Below, one piece after another: positions 35,922 to 45,389 of a stretch of DNA of 51,795 nucleotides. Each line of letters begins with the position of its first letter. Position 1 is the stretch's first letter. The translations under genes and the position numbers were made by a program. This DNA is from Hyphomonas sp. 34-62-18. GTDB taxonomy: Bacteria; Pseudomonadota; Alphaproteobacteria; Caulobacterales; Hyphomonadaceae. A model generated the notes under the pieces. The model was not told where the DNA came from. It worked only from the letters and a program-made list of their open reading frames with translations, and ran no database searches. Location: contig NZ_NCJT01000004.1 in NCBI RefSeq assembly GCF_002282565.1, forward strand, positions 1-51,795. The letters are read 5' to 3'.

Positions 35922-36845
35922 ATGCCTTATCTCGTCGCTGCTGATGGACCCGCTGAGACTGCCGGGCGCCGCTTCCGCGCCCTCGTGGAGCGCGGCGGCA
36001 TCGCCAGACTTCCGGGTGCGCACAACGGCATGGCCGCGTTGCAGGCGAAAGCCGCTGGCTTCGAAGGGCTCTATCTTTCGGGCGCGGCGATGACCGCTTC
36101 GATGGGACTACCCGATCTTGGGATCATCACCGTGGATGAAGTCGCGTTTTTTGTGCGCCAGATTGCGCGCGCGAGCGGACTGCCTGTGCTTGTTGATGGC
36201 GATACCGGATATGGCGAGGCACTCAACGTCATGCACATGGTGCGCGTCTTTGAGGAGGCCGGGGCAGGCGCCGTGCATCTGGAAGACCAGTTGCTGCCCA
36301 AGAAGTGCGGGCACCTCAATGACAAGAAGCTCGCTGACGCGCGCGATATGGCTGCCAAGGTCGCGGCTGCCGCGAAGGCGCGGCGCGATCTCTATGTCAT
36401 CGCCAGAACCGACGCAGCCGCCAGTGAAGGACTCGACGGCGCCGTGGCCCGCGCCAGGCTTTATATGGAAGCCGGCGCCGACGCAATCTTCCCCGAGGCG
36501 CTGAATACCGCGGAGATGTTCCGCGCTTTCGCCGAGCGTATGCCGGGTGTGCCCCTGCTGGCGAACATGACCGAGTTCGGTAAGACACCGTTTTTCACGG
36601 CTACCGAGTTTGAAACGATGGGCTATCGCATGGTGATCTGGCCTGTGTCTTCTCTGCGCGTCGCCAACAAGGCGCAGGAGAAGCTCTATGCGACAATCGC
36701 CCGGGACGGCGGGGCGCATGCGCTGGTCGATCAGATGCAGACGCGTGCGGAACTCTACGCAACGATCGGGTTGCACAACTACGAAGCCCTGGACGCCTCA
36801 ATCATTCGGACGATCATTCCGACCAATATGGCTCAAGGCGACTAG
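35922..36845 (+). CDS. prpB: Methylisocitrate lyase
   Basis: PrpB cleaves 2-methylisocitrate to pyruvate and succinate, the last step of the methylcitrate cycle. The 307-residue TIM-barrel protein of the ICL/PEPM family has the Mg-binding [10 protein letters not shown] and EDQ, the catalytic-loop motif KKCGH (about residues 126-130), and [11 protein letters not shown]. It follows prpC by nine bases. No aconitase gene (acnD or prpF) is present, which is normal when PrpD pairs with a general aconitase. Confidence 0.95.
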   Translation: MPYLVAADGPAETAGRRFRALVERGGIARLPGAHNGMAALQAKAAGFEGLYLSGAAMTASMGLPDLGIITVDEVAFFVRQIARASGLPVLVDGDTGYGEALNVMHMVRVFEEAGAGAVHLEDQLLPKKCGHLNDKKLADARDMAAKVAAAAKARRDLYVIARTDAAASEGLDGAVARARLYMEAGADAIFPEALNTAEMFRAFAERMPGVPLLANMTEFGKTPFFTATEFETMGYRMVIWPVSSLRVANKAQEKLYATIARDGGAHALVDQMQTRAELYATIGLHNYEALDASIIRTIIPTNMAQGD

Positions 36846-36868
36846 ATAGTGCAGGACACGATAGCGCG

Positions 36869-37531
36869 ATGACCGATACCAAACGTCCGATCCTGACCCC
36901 GCCCGGCGGTAAGATGAAAGTGCTGCTGCATTCGTGCTGCGCGCCATGCTCCGGCGAAGTGATGGAAGCGATGCTGGCATCCGGCGTCGATTACACGATC
37001 TTCTTCTACAACCCGAACATTCATCCCGAACGAGAGTATCTCTTGCGGAAGGATGAGAACGTTCGTTTCGCCGACAAGCACGGCGTGCCATTTGTCGATG
37101 CGGACTATGACACGGACAATTGGTTCGCGCGCGCGAAGGGCATGGAATGGACGCCGGAGCGCGGCGTGCGTTGCACAATGTGTTTCGACATGCGGTTTGA
37201 GCGCACCGCACTCTACGCGCATGAGCATGGCTTTCCGATAATGACCTCGTCGCTCGGCATCTCGCGCTGGAAGAACATGGCGCAAATCAATGAGAGCGGG
37301 GCGCGGGCCTGCGCACGATACGAAGGACTGAGCTATTGGGACTACAATTGGCGCAAGGGCGGCGGCGCGGCGCGGATGATCGAGATTTCCAAGCGCGAAG
37401 AATTCTATCAGCAAGAATATTGCGGCTGCGTCTATTCCTTGCGCGACACGAACGCCCATCGCCGCGGCCAGGGCCGCAAACCTGTTGAAATCGGAGTGAG
37501 ATTCTATCGGCCGGACACGTCCGTTGATTGA
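36869..37531 (+). CDS. queH: Epoxyqueuosine reductase QueH
   Basis: QueH (DUF208) reduces epoxyqueuosine to queuosine in tRNA, replacing QueG. The 220-residue protein has the cysteine pair [11 protein letters not shown] near the N terminus, [10 protein letters not shown] in the middle and [10 protein letters not shown] near the C terminus, together binding an iron-sulfur cluster. Conserved FYNPNIHP is also present. It follows prpB by 23 bases and may be read through from the prp operon, though there is no functional link. Confidence 0.95.
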   Translation: MTDTKRPILTPPGGKMKVLLHSCCAPCSGEVMEAMLASGVDYTIFFYNPNIHPEREYLLRKDENVRFADKHGVPFVDADYDTDNWFARAKGMEWTPERGVRCTMCFDMRFERTALYAHEHGFPIMTSSLGISRWKNMAQINESGARACARYEGLSYWDYNWRKGGGAARMIEISKREEFYQQEYCGCVYSLRDTNAHRRGQGRKPVEIGVRFYRPDTSVD

Positions 37532-37534
37532 TTT

Positions 37535-37562
37535 AGGCATATAAAGATATCTTTATATGCCT
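37535..37562. promoter_or_regulatory. Perfect 28-bp palindrome upstream of the metE leader
   Basis: The half AGGCATATAAAGAT is followed directly by its exact reverse complement. It starts four bases after the queH stop and about 37 bases before the riboswitch. It lacks a following T run, so an operator is more likely than a terminator. The core ATAAAGATATCTTTAT resembles sites of ArsR-family methionine or S-adenosylhomocysteine regulators (recollection, unverified). Confidence 0.5.
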
Positions 37563-37598
37563 ATTGACCCAGCCTCGCGTTGGGCCATAAGGAAAGCT

Positions 37599-37786
37599 GT
37601 CGTGGTTCTGCCGCACCCGATTGGTGCGGGAGCTAAGACGGGAAGCCGGTGCGCGCCCGATTGGGGCAATTCCGGCGCTGCCCCCGCAACTGTGAGCGGT
37701 GAGCGGAGGTCCAATTTGCGTCACTGGGATTTCGATCCCGGGAAGGCCGGACCGAAGCGCTGACCCGCGAGCCAGGAGACCTGCCG
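37599..37786 (+). ncRNA. Cobalamin riboswitch controlling metE
   Basis: The conserved parts of a B12 riboswitch occur in order: GTCGTGGTTCTGCC at the 5' side, GGGAAGCCGGTG (37640-37651), the core GCTGCCCCCGCAACTGTGA (about 37677-37695), CACTGGGA, GGGAAGGCC (about 37740) and the closing GACCCGCGAGCCAGGAGACCTGCC (about 37763-37786). It precedes metE, the B12-independent methionine synthase. When adenosylcobalamin binds, metE is expected to be switched off, so the cell presumably also has MetH. Confidence 0.95.
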
Positions 37787-37845
37787 CGACCGAATATTCG
37801 TCCACGGGCGGGGTGTCTCTCGTGGTGCGTTGATGATCCGGTTGC

Positions 37846-37907
37846 GCGCTCGCGCAGGCGGTGAGCGAGCGCATTCGCCTTACCCCACGTCCTTTTGCTC
37901 AGGGTAA
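37846..37907 (+). promoter_or_regulatory. Hairpins of the metE expression platform
   Basis: GCGCTCGC (37846-37853) pairs with GCGAGCGC (37865-37872). A second stem TTACCC (37880-37885) pairs with GGGTAA (37902-37907), which overlaps the probable ribosome binding site AGGG of metE (ATG 37915). This suggests control at translation. There is no terminal T run after either stem. Confidence 0.4.
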
Positions 37908-37914
37908 AGCGCCA

Positions 37915-40263
37915 ATGCAATCTCTTCCAGTCAGTACGCTCGGAACGCCGCGGATCGGTCCGCGCCGTGAACTCAAGAAGGCGCTCGAAAGCTATTGGTC
38001 GGGCCAATCGGACGAAGGCGCATTGCTGGAGACCGCAGCAGGTCTGCGCGCGGCCAACTGGGCGCGGCAAAAATCGCTCGGCGTGTCGATCATCCCCTCC
38101 AACGACTTCTCGCTCTATGATCAGGTGCTCGACACAAGCTGCATGGTCGGCGCGATCCCGGCCATTTATGGCTGGAGCGGCGGCGAGGTTTCCCTCGCAA
38201 CCTATTTCGCGATGGCCCGTGGATCGCATGGCGGCGACGACGAAGGATGCGCGCATGGTCATAGCGGCCACGGCCATGGTGCGCCGGCGCAGGAAATGAC
38301 CAAATGGTTTGACACCAACTATCACTACATGGTGCCGGAATTCGGGAAGGGGCAAACTTTTGCACTCTCATCCCGCAAGCCGATAGACGAATATCTGGAA
38401 GCAAAGTCGCTGGGCGTTGAAACTCGCCCGGTTCTCGTCGGACCCGTCTCCTTCCTCAAGCTGGGCAAGAGCCGCGATGGCGGCGATCCGATATCGCTCA
38501 TTGAATCGTTGTTGCCCGTTTATGTAGAGGTACTGCGCGAACTTGCCGCCCATGGTGCGGAGTGGGTTCAAATTGACGAGCCGTGTCTGGTGCTTGATCT
38601 CGATGACGCGGCGCGCGCCGCATTCGTGCATGCCTATGAGGTCTTCGCGCACGAGGTTCCGCAGATCAAAATCATGCTGGCGACCTATTTTGGTGCGCTG
38701 GCCGATAATCTGGACACGGCGACCGTGCTTCCGGTCGCCGGTCTTCACATTGATCTGGCGCGCGCGCCTGAACAATTGAGCGCCGTGATCGACAAAGCGC
38801 CCTCGGCTTGTGTGCTCTCTCTGGGTGTCATCGACGGGCGCAACATCTGGAGGGCGAATCTCCCGGCGCTACTCGATCTCCTTGAGCCGGCAATCGCCCA
38901 ACGCGGCGCTGAGGGAATTCAGATTGCGCCATCCTGCTCGCTCTTGCATGTGCCGATCGATCTGGCGCTCGAAGGCGAACTTGATAGCGATGTGAAGAGC
39001 TGGCTCGCTTTCTCGGTGCAGAAGATGGACGAGTTGGCCACGCTCGGCAAAGCGCTCGCCCAAGGCCGCGCCAGCGTGTCGGGCGCGCTTGATGCCTCGG
39101 CCGCAGCCGCTGCGGCACGCAAAGCGTCGCCCAAGGTCAACAATCCTGACGTGGCCAGGCGCGTTGCTGCCGTTACCAATGCCATGAGCCGACGCAAAAG
39201 CGCCTTCGCGGCGCGTGCGGAGATACAGCGAGAGCGCTTCAAACTGCCCGCGTTCCCAACGACGACGATCGGCTCGTTTCCGCAAACAGCGGAAGTGCGC
39301 AAGGCGCGTGCGGCACATAGCAAGGGCACTCTCAGCGACGAGGCCTATGACCAGTTCCTCAAAGAAGAGACGGCACGCACGATTCTCTGGCAGGAAGAGA
39401 TCGGCCTCGATGTGCTTGTGCATGGCGAGTTCGAGCGTAATGACATGGTGCAGTATTTCGGCGAGCAATTGTCGGGCTTCGCGTTCACGAAGCACGCCTG
39501 GGTGCAGTCCTATGGCTCGCGCTACGTCCGACCGCCGATCCTCTTTGGCGACGTCTCACGCCCGAAACCCATGACCGTGGCGTGGTGGCAATACGCTCAG
39601 TCGCTGACGCAAAAGCCGATGAAAGGCATGCTGACAGGCCCCGTGACCATCCTCAACTGGTCCTTCGTTCGCGATGACATTCCCCGCGCGCAATCGTGCC
39701 GGCAGATCGCGCTGGCCATCCGCGACGAAGTGGCGGACCTGGAAGAGGCCGGTGCGACGATGATTCAGATCGATGAAGCAGCGCTGCGTGAGGGGCTTCC
39801 GCTCCGGCGCGGCGAATGGAAATCCTATCTGGACTGGTCGGTGGAATGCTTTCGCATTAGCGCTTCGCCGGTGCGAGACGAGACGCAGATCCACACGCAC
39901 ATGTGCTACTCCGAATTCAACGACATCATTGACGCGATCGGCGCGATGGACGCCGACGTGATTTCGATCGAGACCTCTCGTTCGAAGATGGAGTTGCTCG
40001 AAGCCTTCGCGACCTATCGGTATCCAAACGAAATCGGTCCGGGTGTGTACGACATCCACTCGCCACGCGTGCCCCCGGTCGAGGAGATGACCGACCTTCT
40101 GACACGCGCCCGGGCGCGTCTCGCCGACGAACAGATCTGGGTCAATCCGGATTGCGGGCTGAAGACGCGCAAGTGGGAAGATGTGCGTCCGGCGTTGATC
40201 AACATGGTGGCCGCGGCGAAGGCGCAGCGCGCTGCTTCGAACCAACCAAGCGGAAACCGATGA
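37915..40263 (+). CDS. metE: Cobalamin-independent methionine synthase
   Basis: MetE transfers a methyl group from methyl-tetrahydrofolate polyglutamate to homocysteine. The 782-residue protein has two TIM barrels. Zinc ligands are visible in HTHMCYSEF and NPDCGLKTR of the C-terminal barrel, and FPTTTIGSFPQT begins that barrel. The ATG at 37915 is preferred to the GTG at 37861, which lies in the leader hairpins. An unusual His/Gly-rich insertion (GSHGGDDEGCAHGHSGHGHG, about residues 103-122) interrupts the N-terminal barrel just before MTKWFDTNYHY. Expression is controlled by the riboswitch upstream. Confidence 0.96.
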   Translation: MQSLPVSTLGTPRIGPRRELKKALESYWSGQSDEGALLETAAGLRAANWARQKSLGVSIIPSNDFSLYDQVLDTSCMVGAIPAIYGWSGGEVSLATYFAMARGSHGGDDEGCAHGHSGHGHGAPAQEMTKWFDTNYHYMVPEFGKGQTFALSSRKPIDEYLEAKSLGVETRPVLVGPVSFLKLGKSRDGGDPISLIESLLPVYVEVLRELAAHGAEWVQIDEPCLVLDLDDAARAAFVHAYEVFAHEVPQIKIMLATYFGALADNLDTATVLPVAGLHIDLARAPEQLSAVIDKAPSACVLSLGVIDGRNIWRANLPALLDLLEPAIAQRGAEGIQIAPSCSLLHVPIDLALEGELDSDVKSWLAFSVQKMDELATLGKALAQGRASVSGALDASAAAAAARKASPKVNNPDVARRVAAVTNAMSRRKSAFAARAEIQRERFKLPAFPTTTIGSFPQTAEVRKARAAHSKGTLSDEAYDQFLKEETARTILWQEEIGLDVLVHGEFERNDMVQYFGEQLSGFAFTKHAWVQSYGSRYVRPPILFGDVSRPKPMTVAWWQYAQSLTQKPMKGMLTGPVTILNWSFVRDDIPRAQSCRQIALAIRDEVADLEEAGATMIQIDEAALREGLPLRRGEWKSYLDWSVECFRISASPVRDETQIHTHMCYSEFNDIIDAIGAMDADVISIETSRSKMELLEAFATYRYPNEIGPGVYDIHSPRVPPVEEMTDLLTRARARLADEQIWVNPDCGLKTRKWEDVRPALINMVAAAKAQRAASNQPSGNR

Positions 40264-40448
40264 TATCTAGCGTATTATCGATAGCGGCGGCGCGGTCGAT
40301 CTGTGGGAATTCGCGTTGAGGGCACGCGGGACGTTCGCACAAACCGCGCGCCAGGGCGGGGTCTGGGTCAGCCAGACGAAGCCCAGCGTGACCGAAGTCT
40401 CCTTGAAAACGCAGGTGAGGCTGGCGTCAGGGTGTCGGATGGGGAGGG

Positions 40449-40568
40449 CGGATCGCGGAGCGCTGCGGGCATGAAGACCTCCTCGCGCGGGGCGACCTCT
40501 ATGCCGGCCTCTGGCGGGCACACGCGGAGCGCGCGCACCTCAATGGCGGTATGACCCCCGACTCCTGA
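40449..40568 (+). pseudogene. C-terminal remnant of an ABC exporter ATPase
   Basis: In the otherwise empty 40264-40642 stretch, the frame 40449-40568 reads RIAERCGHEDLLARGDLYAG then LWRAHAERAHL to a TGA. This is the typical end of an ABCB-type exporter (compare RIAERGRHDTLLAQAGLYAELW in the gene at 28696). No ATPase motifs precede it and no start is present. It is a gene remnant, clearly diverged from the 28696 gene. I see nothing else coding in 40264-40642. Confidence 0.6.
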
Positions 40569-40642
40569 TCCGTACCGGGACTAAGCTTGCATTCCAGAAC
40601 CCACACTGCAAAACAGGAGAGGGCGCGCGCCGCGCGCATTAC

Positions 40643-41347
40643 ATGGCGGCCACCTTTGGAGACAAGGGCGTGGACGGGGGCTTCGGGGCAGAGGCAAAGA
40701 TCAGGGAGCCGGATTGCCTCGGGCAATCCGACGAAGACCCGACCAGTGAAGCCTCCCATATCGGCTGTGGCGCCGCCCGGCCTCTCCGCAATGGATCGCT
40801 GGAAAGCCAGGGCAAACCGGCCTTCCTGTGCGGCGACGACGCCCTGGTACAAATCTATCAGACCCAGTACGACCAGCTCGTGAGATTTGCGCGCCTGCGG
40901 ATCAGATCGGAGGCGGATGCGCCAGATCTGGTCCATGACGCTTTCCTCCATGTTCGCCGCGCCTATCCGGGCAAGGGTGCGGAGGAACTGCGCCGCCTGA
41001 TCTTTGTCTCCCTGCGCAACAAAACGATCGACTATCTGAAATCCGCCCATGCCAGGGCGCACCGCAACACCTCAGAGCTGAGCGCCCATCGCGAAACCCT
41101 GGCCTGCGAGCATTCCGCCTCACCGGAAAAACGTGTCATGGACCGCCAGCTCATCCGCATCGTGGAAGAGATCATCAGCGGCATGAGCCGCCGCCGGAGA
41201 GAAATTTTGTGCCTGCACCGCTTCGACGGTCTGTCCTATGACGAAATCGCCGAACGGCTTTCCATCTCGGCGTCAACCGTGAAATACAATCTCGGGGAGG
41301 CCACCGCTGAGCTGACGAGACAACTCAGACAGCGAACCCGGATCTGA
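40643..41347 (+). CDS. ECF sigma factor of the FecI type
   Basis: An RNA polymerase sigma factor with region 2 (ALVQIYQTQYDQLVRFARLRI, EADAPDLVHDAFLHVRR, about 67-107) and region 4 (SRRRREILCLHRFDGLSYDEIAERLSIS then ASTVKYNL, about 178-215). The frame from the ATG at 40643 gives 234 residues, of which the first 65 have no counterpart in sigma factors. No ATG lies nearer region 2, so the true start is uncertain. The anti-sigma gene follows after two bases. It should direct transcription of the lasso genes or receptor when FecR releases or activates it. Confidence 0.88.
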   Translation: MAATFGDKGVDGGFGAEAKIREPDCLGQSDEDPTSEASHIGCGAARPLRNGSLESQGKPAFLCGDDALVQIYQTQYDQLVRFARLRIRSEADAPDLVHDAFLHVRRAYPGKGAEELRRLIFVSLRNKTIDYLKSAHARAHRNTSELSAHRETLACEHSASPEKRVMDRQLIRIVEEIISGMSRRRREILCLHRFDGLSYDEIAERLSISASTVKYNLGEATAELTRQLRQRTRI

Positions 41348-41361
41348 AAGTGATCCCAGCC

Positions 41362-42387
41362 ATGAACACAATGAACAAAGACACGGACCGTATCGGTCAG
41401 GCGGGACGCTGGTATGCGGAACTCCAGAGCAGCGAGATTGACGACGCGACCTGGAGCGCATTCCGGGCCTGGGAGGAAGACCCGGAAAACGCCGCCGCGT
41501 TTCGCGAAGTGGAAGCCGCCTTGAGCAGCCTCGATGCGGCTTCACCGGCGTTTCAGAGACAAGGCATTGCAGACGCGCCGGATGCACAAGCGGCGGCGGC
41601 GAAGCCGGCGGGGAAGCCTCTGCGCCAGTTCGCCGGGATCACTGCGGCCGCGATCGCGGCGAGCGCTTTACTGGTCGCGGGCATCGGGTACTTGTCGGTG
41701 GAGCGCGACACCTACGAGACGGCGCTGGGCGAGCAGCGCACGATCGAGCTTTCCGATGGATCGACCCTCACGCTCAATACGAATTCAGCAGTGGAGATTG
41801 CCTACTCCGGGAGCAGGCGCTTTGTCCGGCTCGCACGCGGCGAAGCCTTGTTCGAAGTCGCGAAAGACGAGGAACGGCCCTTTCAGGTCGTAGCCGCGGG
41901 TAGCCTGACGACCGCAACAGGCACTGTGTTCGATATTCATGCGCGCGACGGCGAAGTCGCCGTCACCTTGCTGAGCGGCGGCGTGATGGTTCAGGACAGG
42001 CCGGGCTCAGGTCCGCTGGGGGCGCTCTTTGCTCAAGACGGCCAGCGCTGGTCACTGTCTCTCACACCGGGGCAACAGGCGGTCGTCGGGGCGGATATCC
42101 GGCCCGTGGTGAACCAGGTGGACGCGGAGGCTTTCGCGAAATGGCGCGCAGGCATCGTTCAGTTCACGGATGCGCCGCTCTCGGAAGTCGTCCGCGAATT
42201 GAACCGATATTCTGAAATCAAGCTGGCCGTCGATGATCCGGCGCTTGGCGCCGAGCGGCTCAGCGGCTCCTTCCCGACCGGGAACCATGAGGTTTTCCTT
42301 TCCACGCTTGCCCTGTTCATGCCGATCACAACCGAGCGCGAGAGAGATCTGATCCGCATACAGAGTGCGCACACGGCCAATCCGTAA
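41362..42387 (+). CDS. FecR-type anti-sigma factor
   Basis: The product has an N-terminal DUF4880 sigma-binding domain (GRWYAELQSSEIDDATWSAFRAW split across about 13-38), a transmembrane helix (about 92-112), a periplasmic FecR domain (GEQRTIELSDGSTLTLNTNS; RFVRLARGEALFEV) and a C-terminal DUF4974/STN-like part. It relays the state of the TonB receptor to the sigma factor. A GTG at 41350 and an ATG at 41371 are alternative starts. Gene order sigma-FecR-TonB receptor is the classical Fec signalling unit. Confidence 0.9.
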   Translation: MNTMNKDTDRIGQAGRWYAELQSSEIDDATWSAFRAWEEDPENAAAFREVEAALSSLDAASPAFQRQGIADAPDAQAAAAKPAGKPLRQFAGITAAAIAASALLVAGIGYLSVERDTYETALGEQRTIELSDGSTLTLNTNSAVEIAYSGSRRFVRLARGEALFEVAKDEERPFQVVAAGSLTTATGTVFDIHARDGEVAVTLLSGGVMVQDRPGSGPLGALFAQDGQRWSLSLTPGQQAVVGADIRPVVNQVDAEAFAKWRAGIVQFTDAPLSEVVRELNRYSEIKLAVDDPALGAERLSGSFPTGNHEVFLSTLALFMPITTERERDLIRIQSAHTANP

Positions 42388-42595
42388 CCTGCGGAAATCG
42401 CCCTCTTTTCCTCGGGCCCGAAACCCGGCCCCTCGGAGATTCAGAAGCGGAAGCCAATGCCGGCGGTCGGAAAATCCGTCAACGGACTAAAATTCTTTAC
42501 CCGATTTCCCACCCGGCTCGTTGAACGCATTGCCGGCCTCGCGGGGATGGACCGGCCAGTGCGCCTGAGCGCTCTGTTCGACCACGGAGGGGTAA

Positions 42596-45305
42596 GTGGG
42601 CGTTTCAAGATCATTCCGACACAAACTGTTCAGCGCGGCCGTCAGCGTGGCGTCGCTGATGACGCCGGCCATCGCCTATGCGGAGCCGGCGCAGTTCAGC
42701 ATTCAGGCTGCTCCGCTCGGGGATGCGCTGCGTGCCTTCAGCGAGCAATCGGGACGTGCGCTGATCTGCTGTGGCGGGGCTGTCCGCGCCGGCTGTCATT
42801 GGCGCCTTTGAGCCGGAAGACGCCTTGCGGCGGCTGCTAGCGGGAAGCGGTCTCGAGTTTGTGGCAGGACCGAACCAGAACCTCATCATCAGACGGGCAG
42901 GGGATCAGCCCGCACGAACCCCCGCATCACGACCGCGCAATCAAGGCGCGGCATCGCAATCCGGGGATCGTGCGGACGAAGAGATTGTGGTGACTGGGAC
43001 GCGGCTTCGTGGGATCGCACCGGAAAGCTCACCACTTCAGATTTATACACGCGAGGATATTCTTCAGTCGGGTGCCGCGTCTACAGAAGATTTTATTCGC
43101 CGCGCCATACCGCAGAATTTCGGCGGAGGTTCGTCTGAGTTCGTCTCTAACGGGTTGCCCAACGACAGCAATTCCCGAGAAAACTCGACTCTTGGAACGA
43201 GCGCAAATTTGCGCGGGCTCGGTTCAAGAGGGACGCTGATTCTCCTCAACGGGAATCGCTTGGCGCCAACGTCGAGTGTGGGCGACTTTATCGATCTGTC
43301 CCTGATACCAATCTCGGCGTTGAAGCGCATCGATGTTTTGACGGACGGCGCTTCCTCGATCTATGGCGGTGACGCCGTGGCGGGTGTGATAAACTTTGTG
43401 CTTCGCGATGATTTTGATGGTGCAGAGACAACACTGCGCTATGGGACGGTCACGGAAGGGGACTTGGAGGAGTTTCGGATCGGCCAAACATTAGGCGCGT
43501 CCTGGAACGGTGGAAGCATTCTTGCAGTTTTCGAGTATGCTGAACGCGACGGTCTCAAATTGGTCGACCGGCCAAATATTCCAACGCCGCTGCGACTGAA
43601 CGGCCAGCCCCTTGCTGGGCTTGACCAGTTCAATCTCATGCCAAGCCATGACAAGCGCAGCGCTGTCTTGGCGTTCAATCAGGAGTTCGGGCCGGCGGTT
43701 TCGTTCACAGCGACAGGTCTCTATTCGGATCGAGCTTCCAGAAGTTCGAGATCACTGCCCGCCAATACCGGCGGGTGGAACATTGCCGATGCTGAGTCGG
43801 AAATTCTGGCACTCAGTGCGGGGCTCGACGTCGATCTCGGGGAGAACTGGACCGCTACAATCGGCACGACCTTTAGCGGAATCCGGAATGCTAACTCGCA
43901 GCTGAACTGTGGAGAGATTTGTATCCCCGGTGGTGCTGTGGATCCTCCCTCAACTACTAACTCCGACCTTTGGTCGATTGACCTGCTGCTGAATGGGACA
44001 CTCCTATCCTTGCCAGGTGGGCAGGTCCGGATGGCGATTGGCGGTCATGTTCGCGAGGAGAGTTTCACCCGCTGGGCTGGAAGCACTGGTGCAATTATCC
44101 GGCAGGCCGACCGCGACGTGCAGGCGATTTATGCGGAAGTGCATGTTCCACTGATTGGGCCTGAAAACACGATTGCAGGCGTGGAGCGATTGGAAGTCAA
44201 CCTGTCCGGCCGGATCGAGGATTACTCAGATTTTGGATCGACCGAAGATCCCAAAGTGGGTCTGCTATGGTCGCCTTTTGAGGGACTGAATTTACGCGGC
44301 AGCTACAGCACATCCTTCGCACCACCAGCGCTGGGCCGTGTCGGCGCCATTGACCGTGGCGCAACAGTAAACAGATATGATGTGATCCGGGGAAATCTTG
44401 GCATTCCCCTGCCAGATCCATCCTTGGAAGGTGCAAATTATCTGATCGCGGTTGGGACGGCTGCAAATCTACAGCCAGAAACGTCCCGGACATACACTGC
44501 TGGGTTTGATTACCGGGCCAACGTTGGCCGCCACTCGTGGGCAGTGAGCAGCAGCTACTACGATATCTCGTTTGAAGGGCGCCTTGGAGCGACGCCAATC
44601 CCCAATAACCAGAATCCGAACTGGGCTCCCTCATTTGCGTGGAGCGATCCATCTTCTCTTCCGCAGGGCACAGTCATCTTCTTTCCGAGCGAAGACGAGA
44701 TTCAGGCGGTGCTCTCGACATTGCAGCGCGCAGTCGTCTTCGCAAATGGAGCGACGCTTGATGACATCAGGATCATTAGCAATGCCCTCATTGTTCGGAA
44801 CCTGCAGTCGGTAGAGACGCGCGGTCTGGATTTCGATGTGACCTACACTCTCGATGCCGGCAGAACGAGGTTGTTTGCGGGCGTCAATGCAAACTACATT
44901 CTGGAGTTCAGTGAACGCGCATCCGACACGACACCCACAGTGGAGACGCTGAACTCGCTTTTCACTCCTGTGGATCTTCGCGTGCGAGGCCGGGTCGGTG
45001 CTTCCCTGGGGGGATTAACCGGGGTTGCATTCGTGAACTACACGGACCGATACCGGACGGATCAATCTGCTTCCAGCCTGCCAGTTGGCTCTTGGACAAC
45101 GATCGATCTCACACTGGCGTATCGTTTTGAGGAGCCGTCCAGCTGGCTGAGAGGCACCGCCCTGAACCTGTCAGTGTCGAACGTCTTCGATACGGATCCG
45201 CCCAGGACTCCCATGTTCGGTAGCTTTTACATCGCAGGTTACGACCCGACGAATGCATCTCCGCTGGGCCGGTTCGTTGCGCTGGAGCTTCGAAAAACAT
45301 TCTGA
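42596..45305 (+). pseudogene. TonB-dependent receptor with STN signalling domain, frameshifted
   Basis: A GTG at 42596 (GGAGGGG five bases upstream) starts a signal peptide (FSAAVSVASLMTPAIAYA) and the first half of an STN domain (FSIQAAPLGDALRAFSEQSG). This frame ends at 42811. The rest lies in the +1 frame from about 42771: LSAPAVIGAFEPEDALRRLL (second half of STN), the TonB box DEEIVVTGTRLRG, the plug domain and a complete beta barrel ending in aromatic ELRKTF. Compared with relatives, about 11 bases seem missing at the join (42765-42772). As a transducer it would import the lasso peptide and signal to FecR; with this frameshift it would not be made whole. Confidence 0.8.
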
Positions 45306-45324
45306 CGAACCCTAGACGCCTAAG

Positions 45325-45358
45325 CCGGGTGCCTTCGTGGTGCCCGGTGCTTTTCTTG
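45325..45358 (+). terminator. Rho-independent terminator after the receptor gene
   Basis: CCGGGTGCC (45325-45333), loop TTCGT, and GGTGCCCGG (45339-45347) form a nine-pair stem with two wobble pairs, followed by TGCTTTTCTTG. It lies 20 bases after the receptor stop and before the isopeptidase, so the isopeptidase may need its own promoter or read-through. Confidence 0.65.
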
Positions 45359-45389
45359 TATTTGTACCCAGCATAACGAGAGCACCTCT

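Noticed and set aside
40790..40800. CTCTCCGCAA as a possible attR core matching the tRNA-Ser end
   Set aside because: Only about nine bases match and the T-arm sequence is missing; a chance match.
42771..45305. Receptor gene read as a normal gene from the GTG at 42771
   Set aside because: That start lies inside the STN domain, gives no signal peptide and has no ribosome binding site; the true 5' end is in the other frame at 42596.
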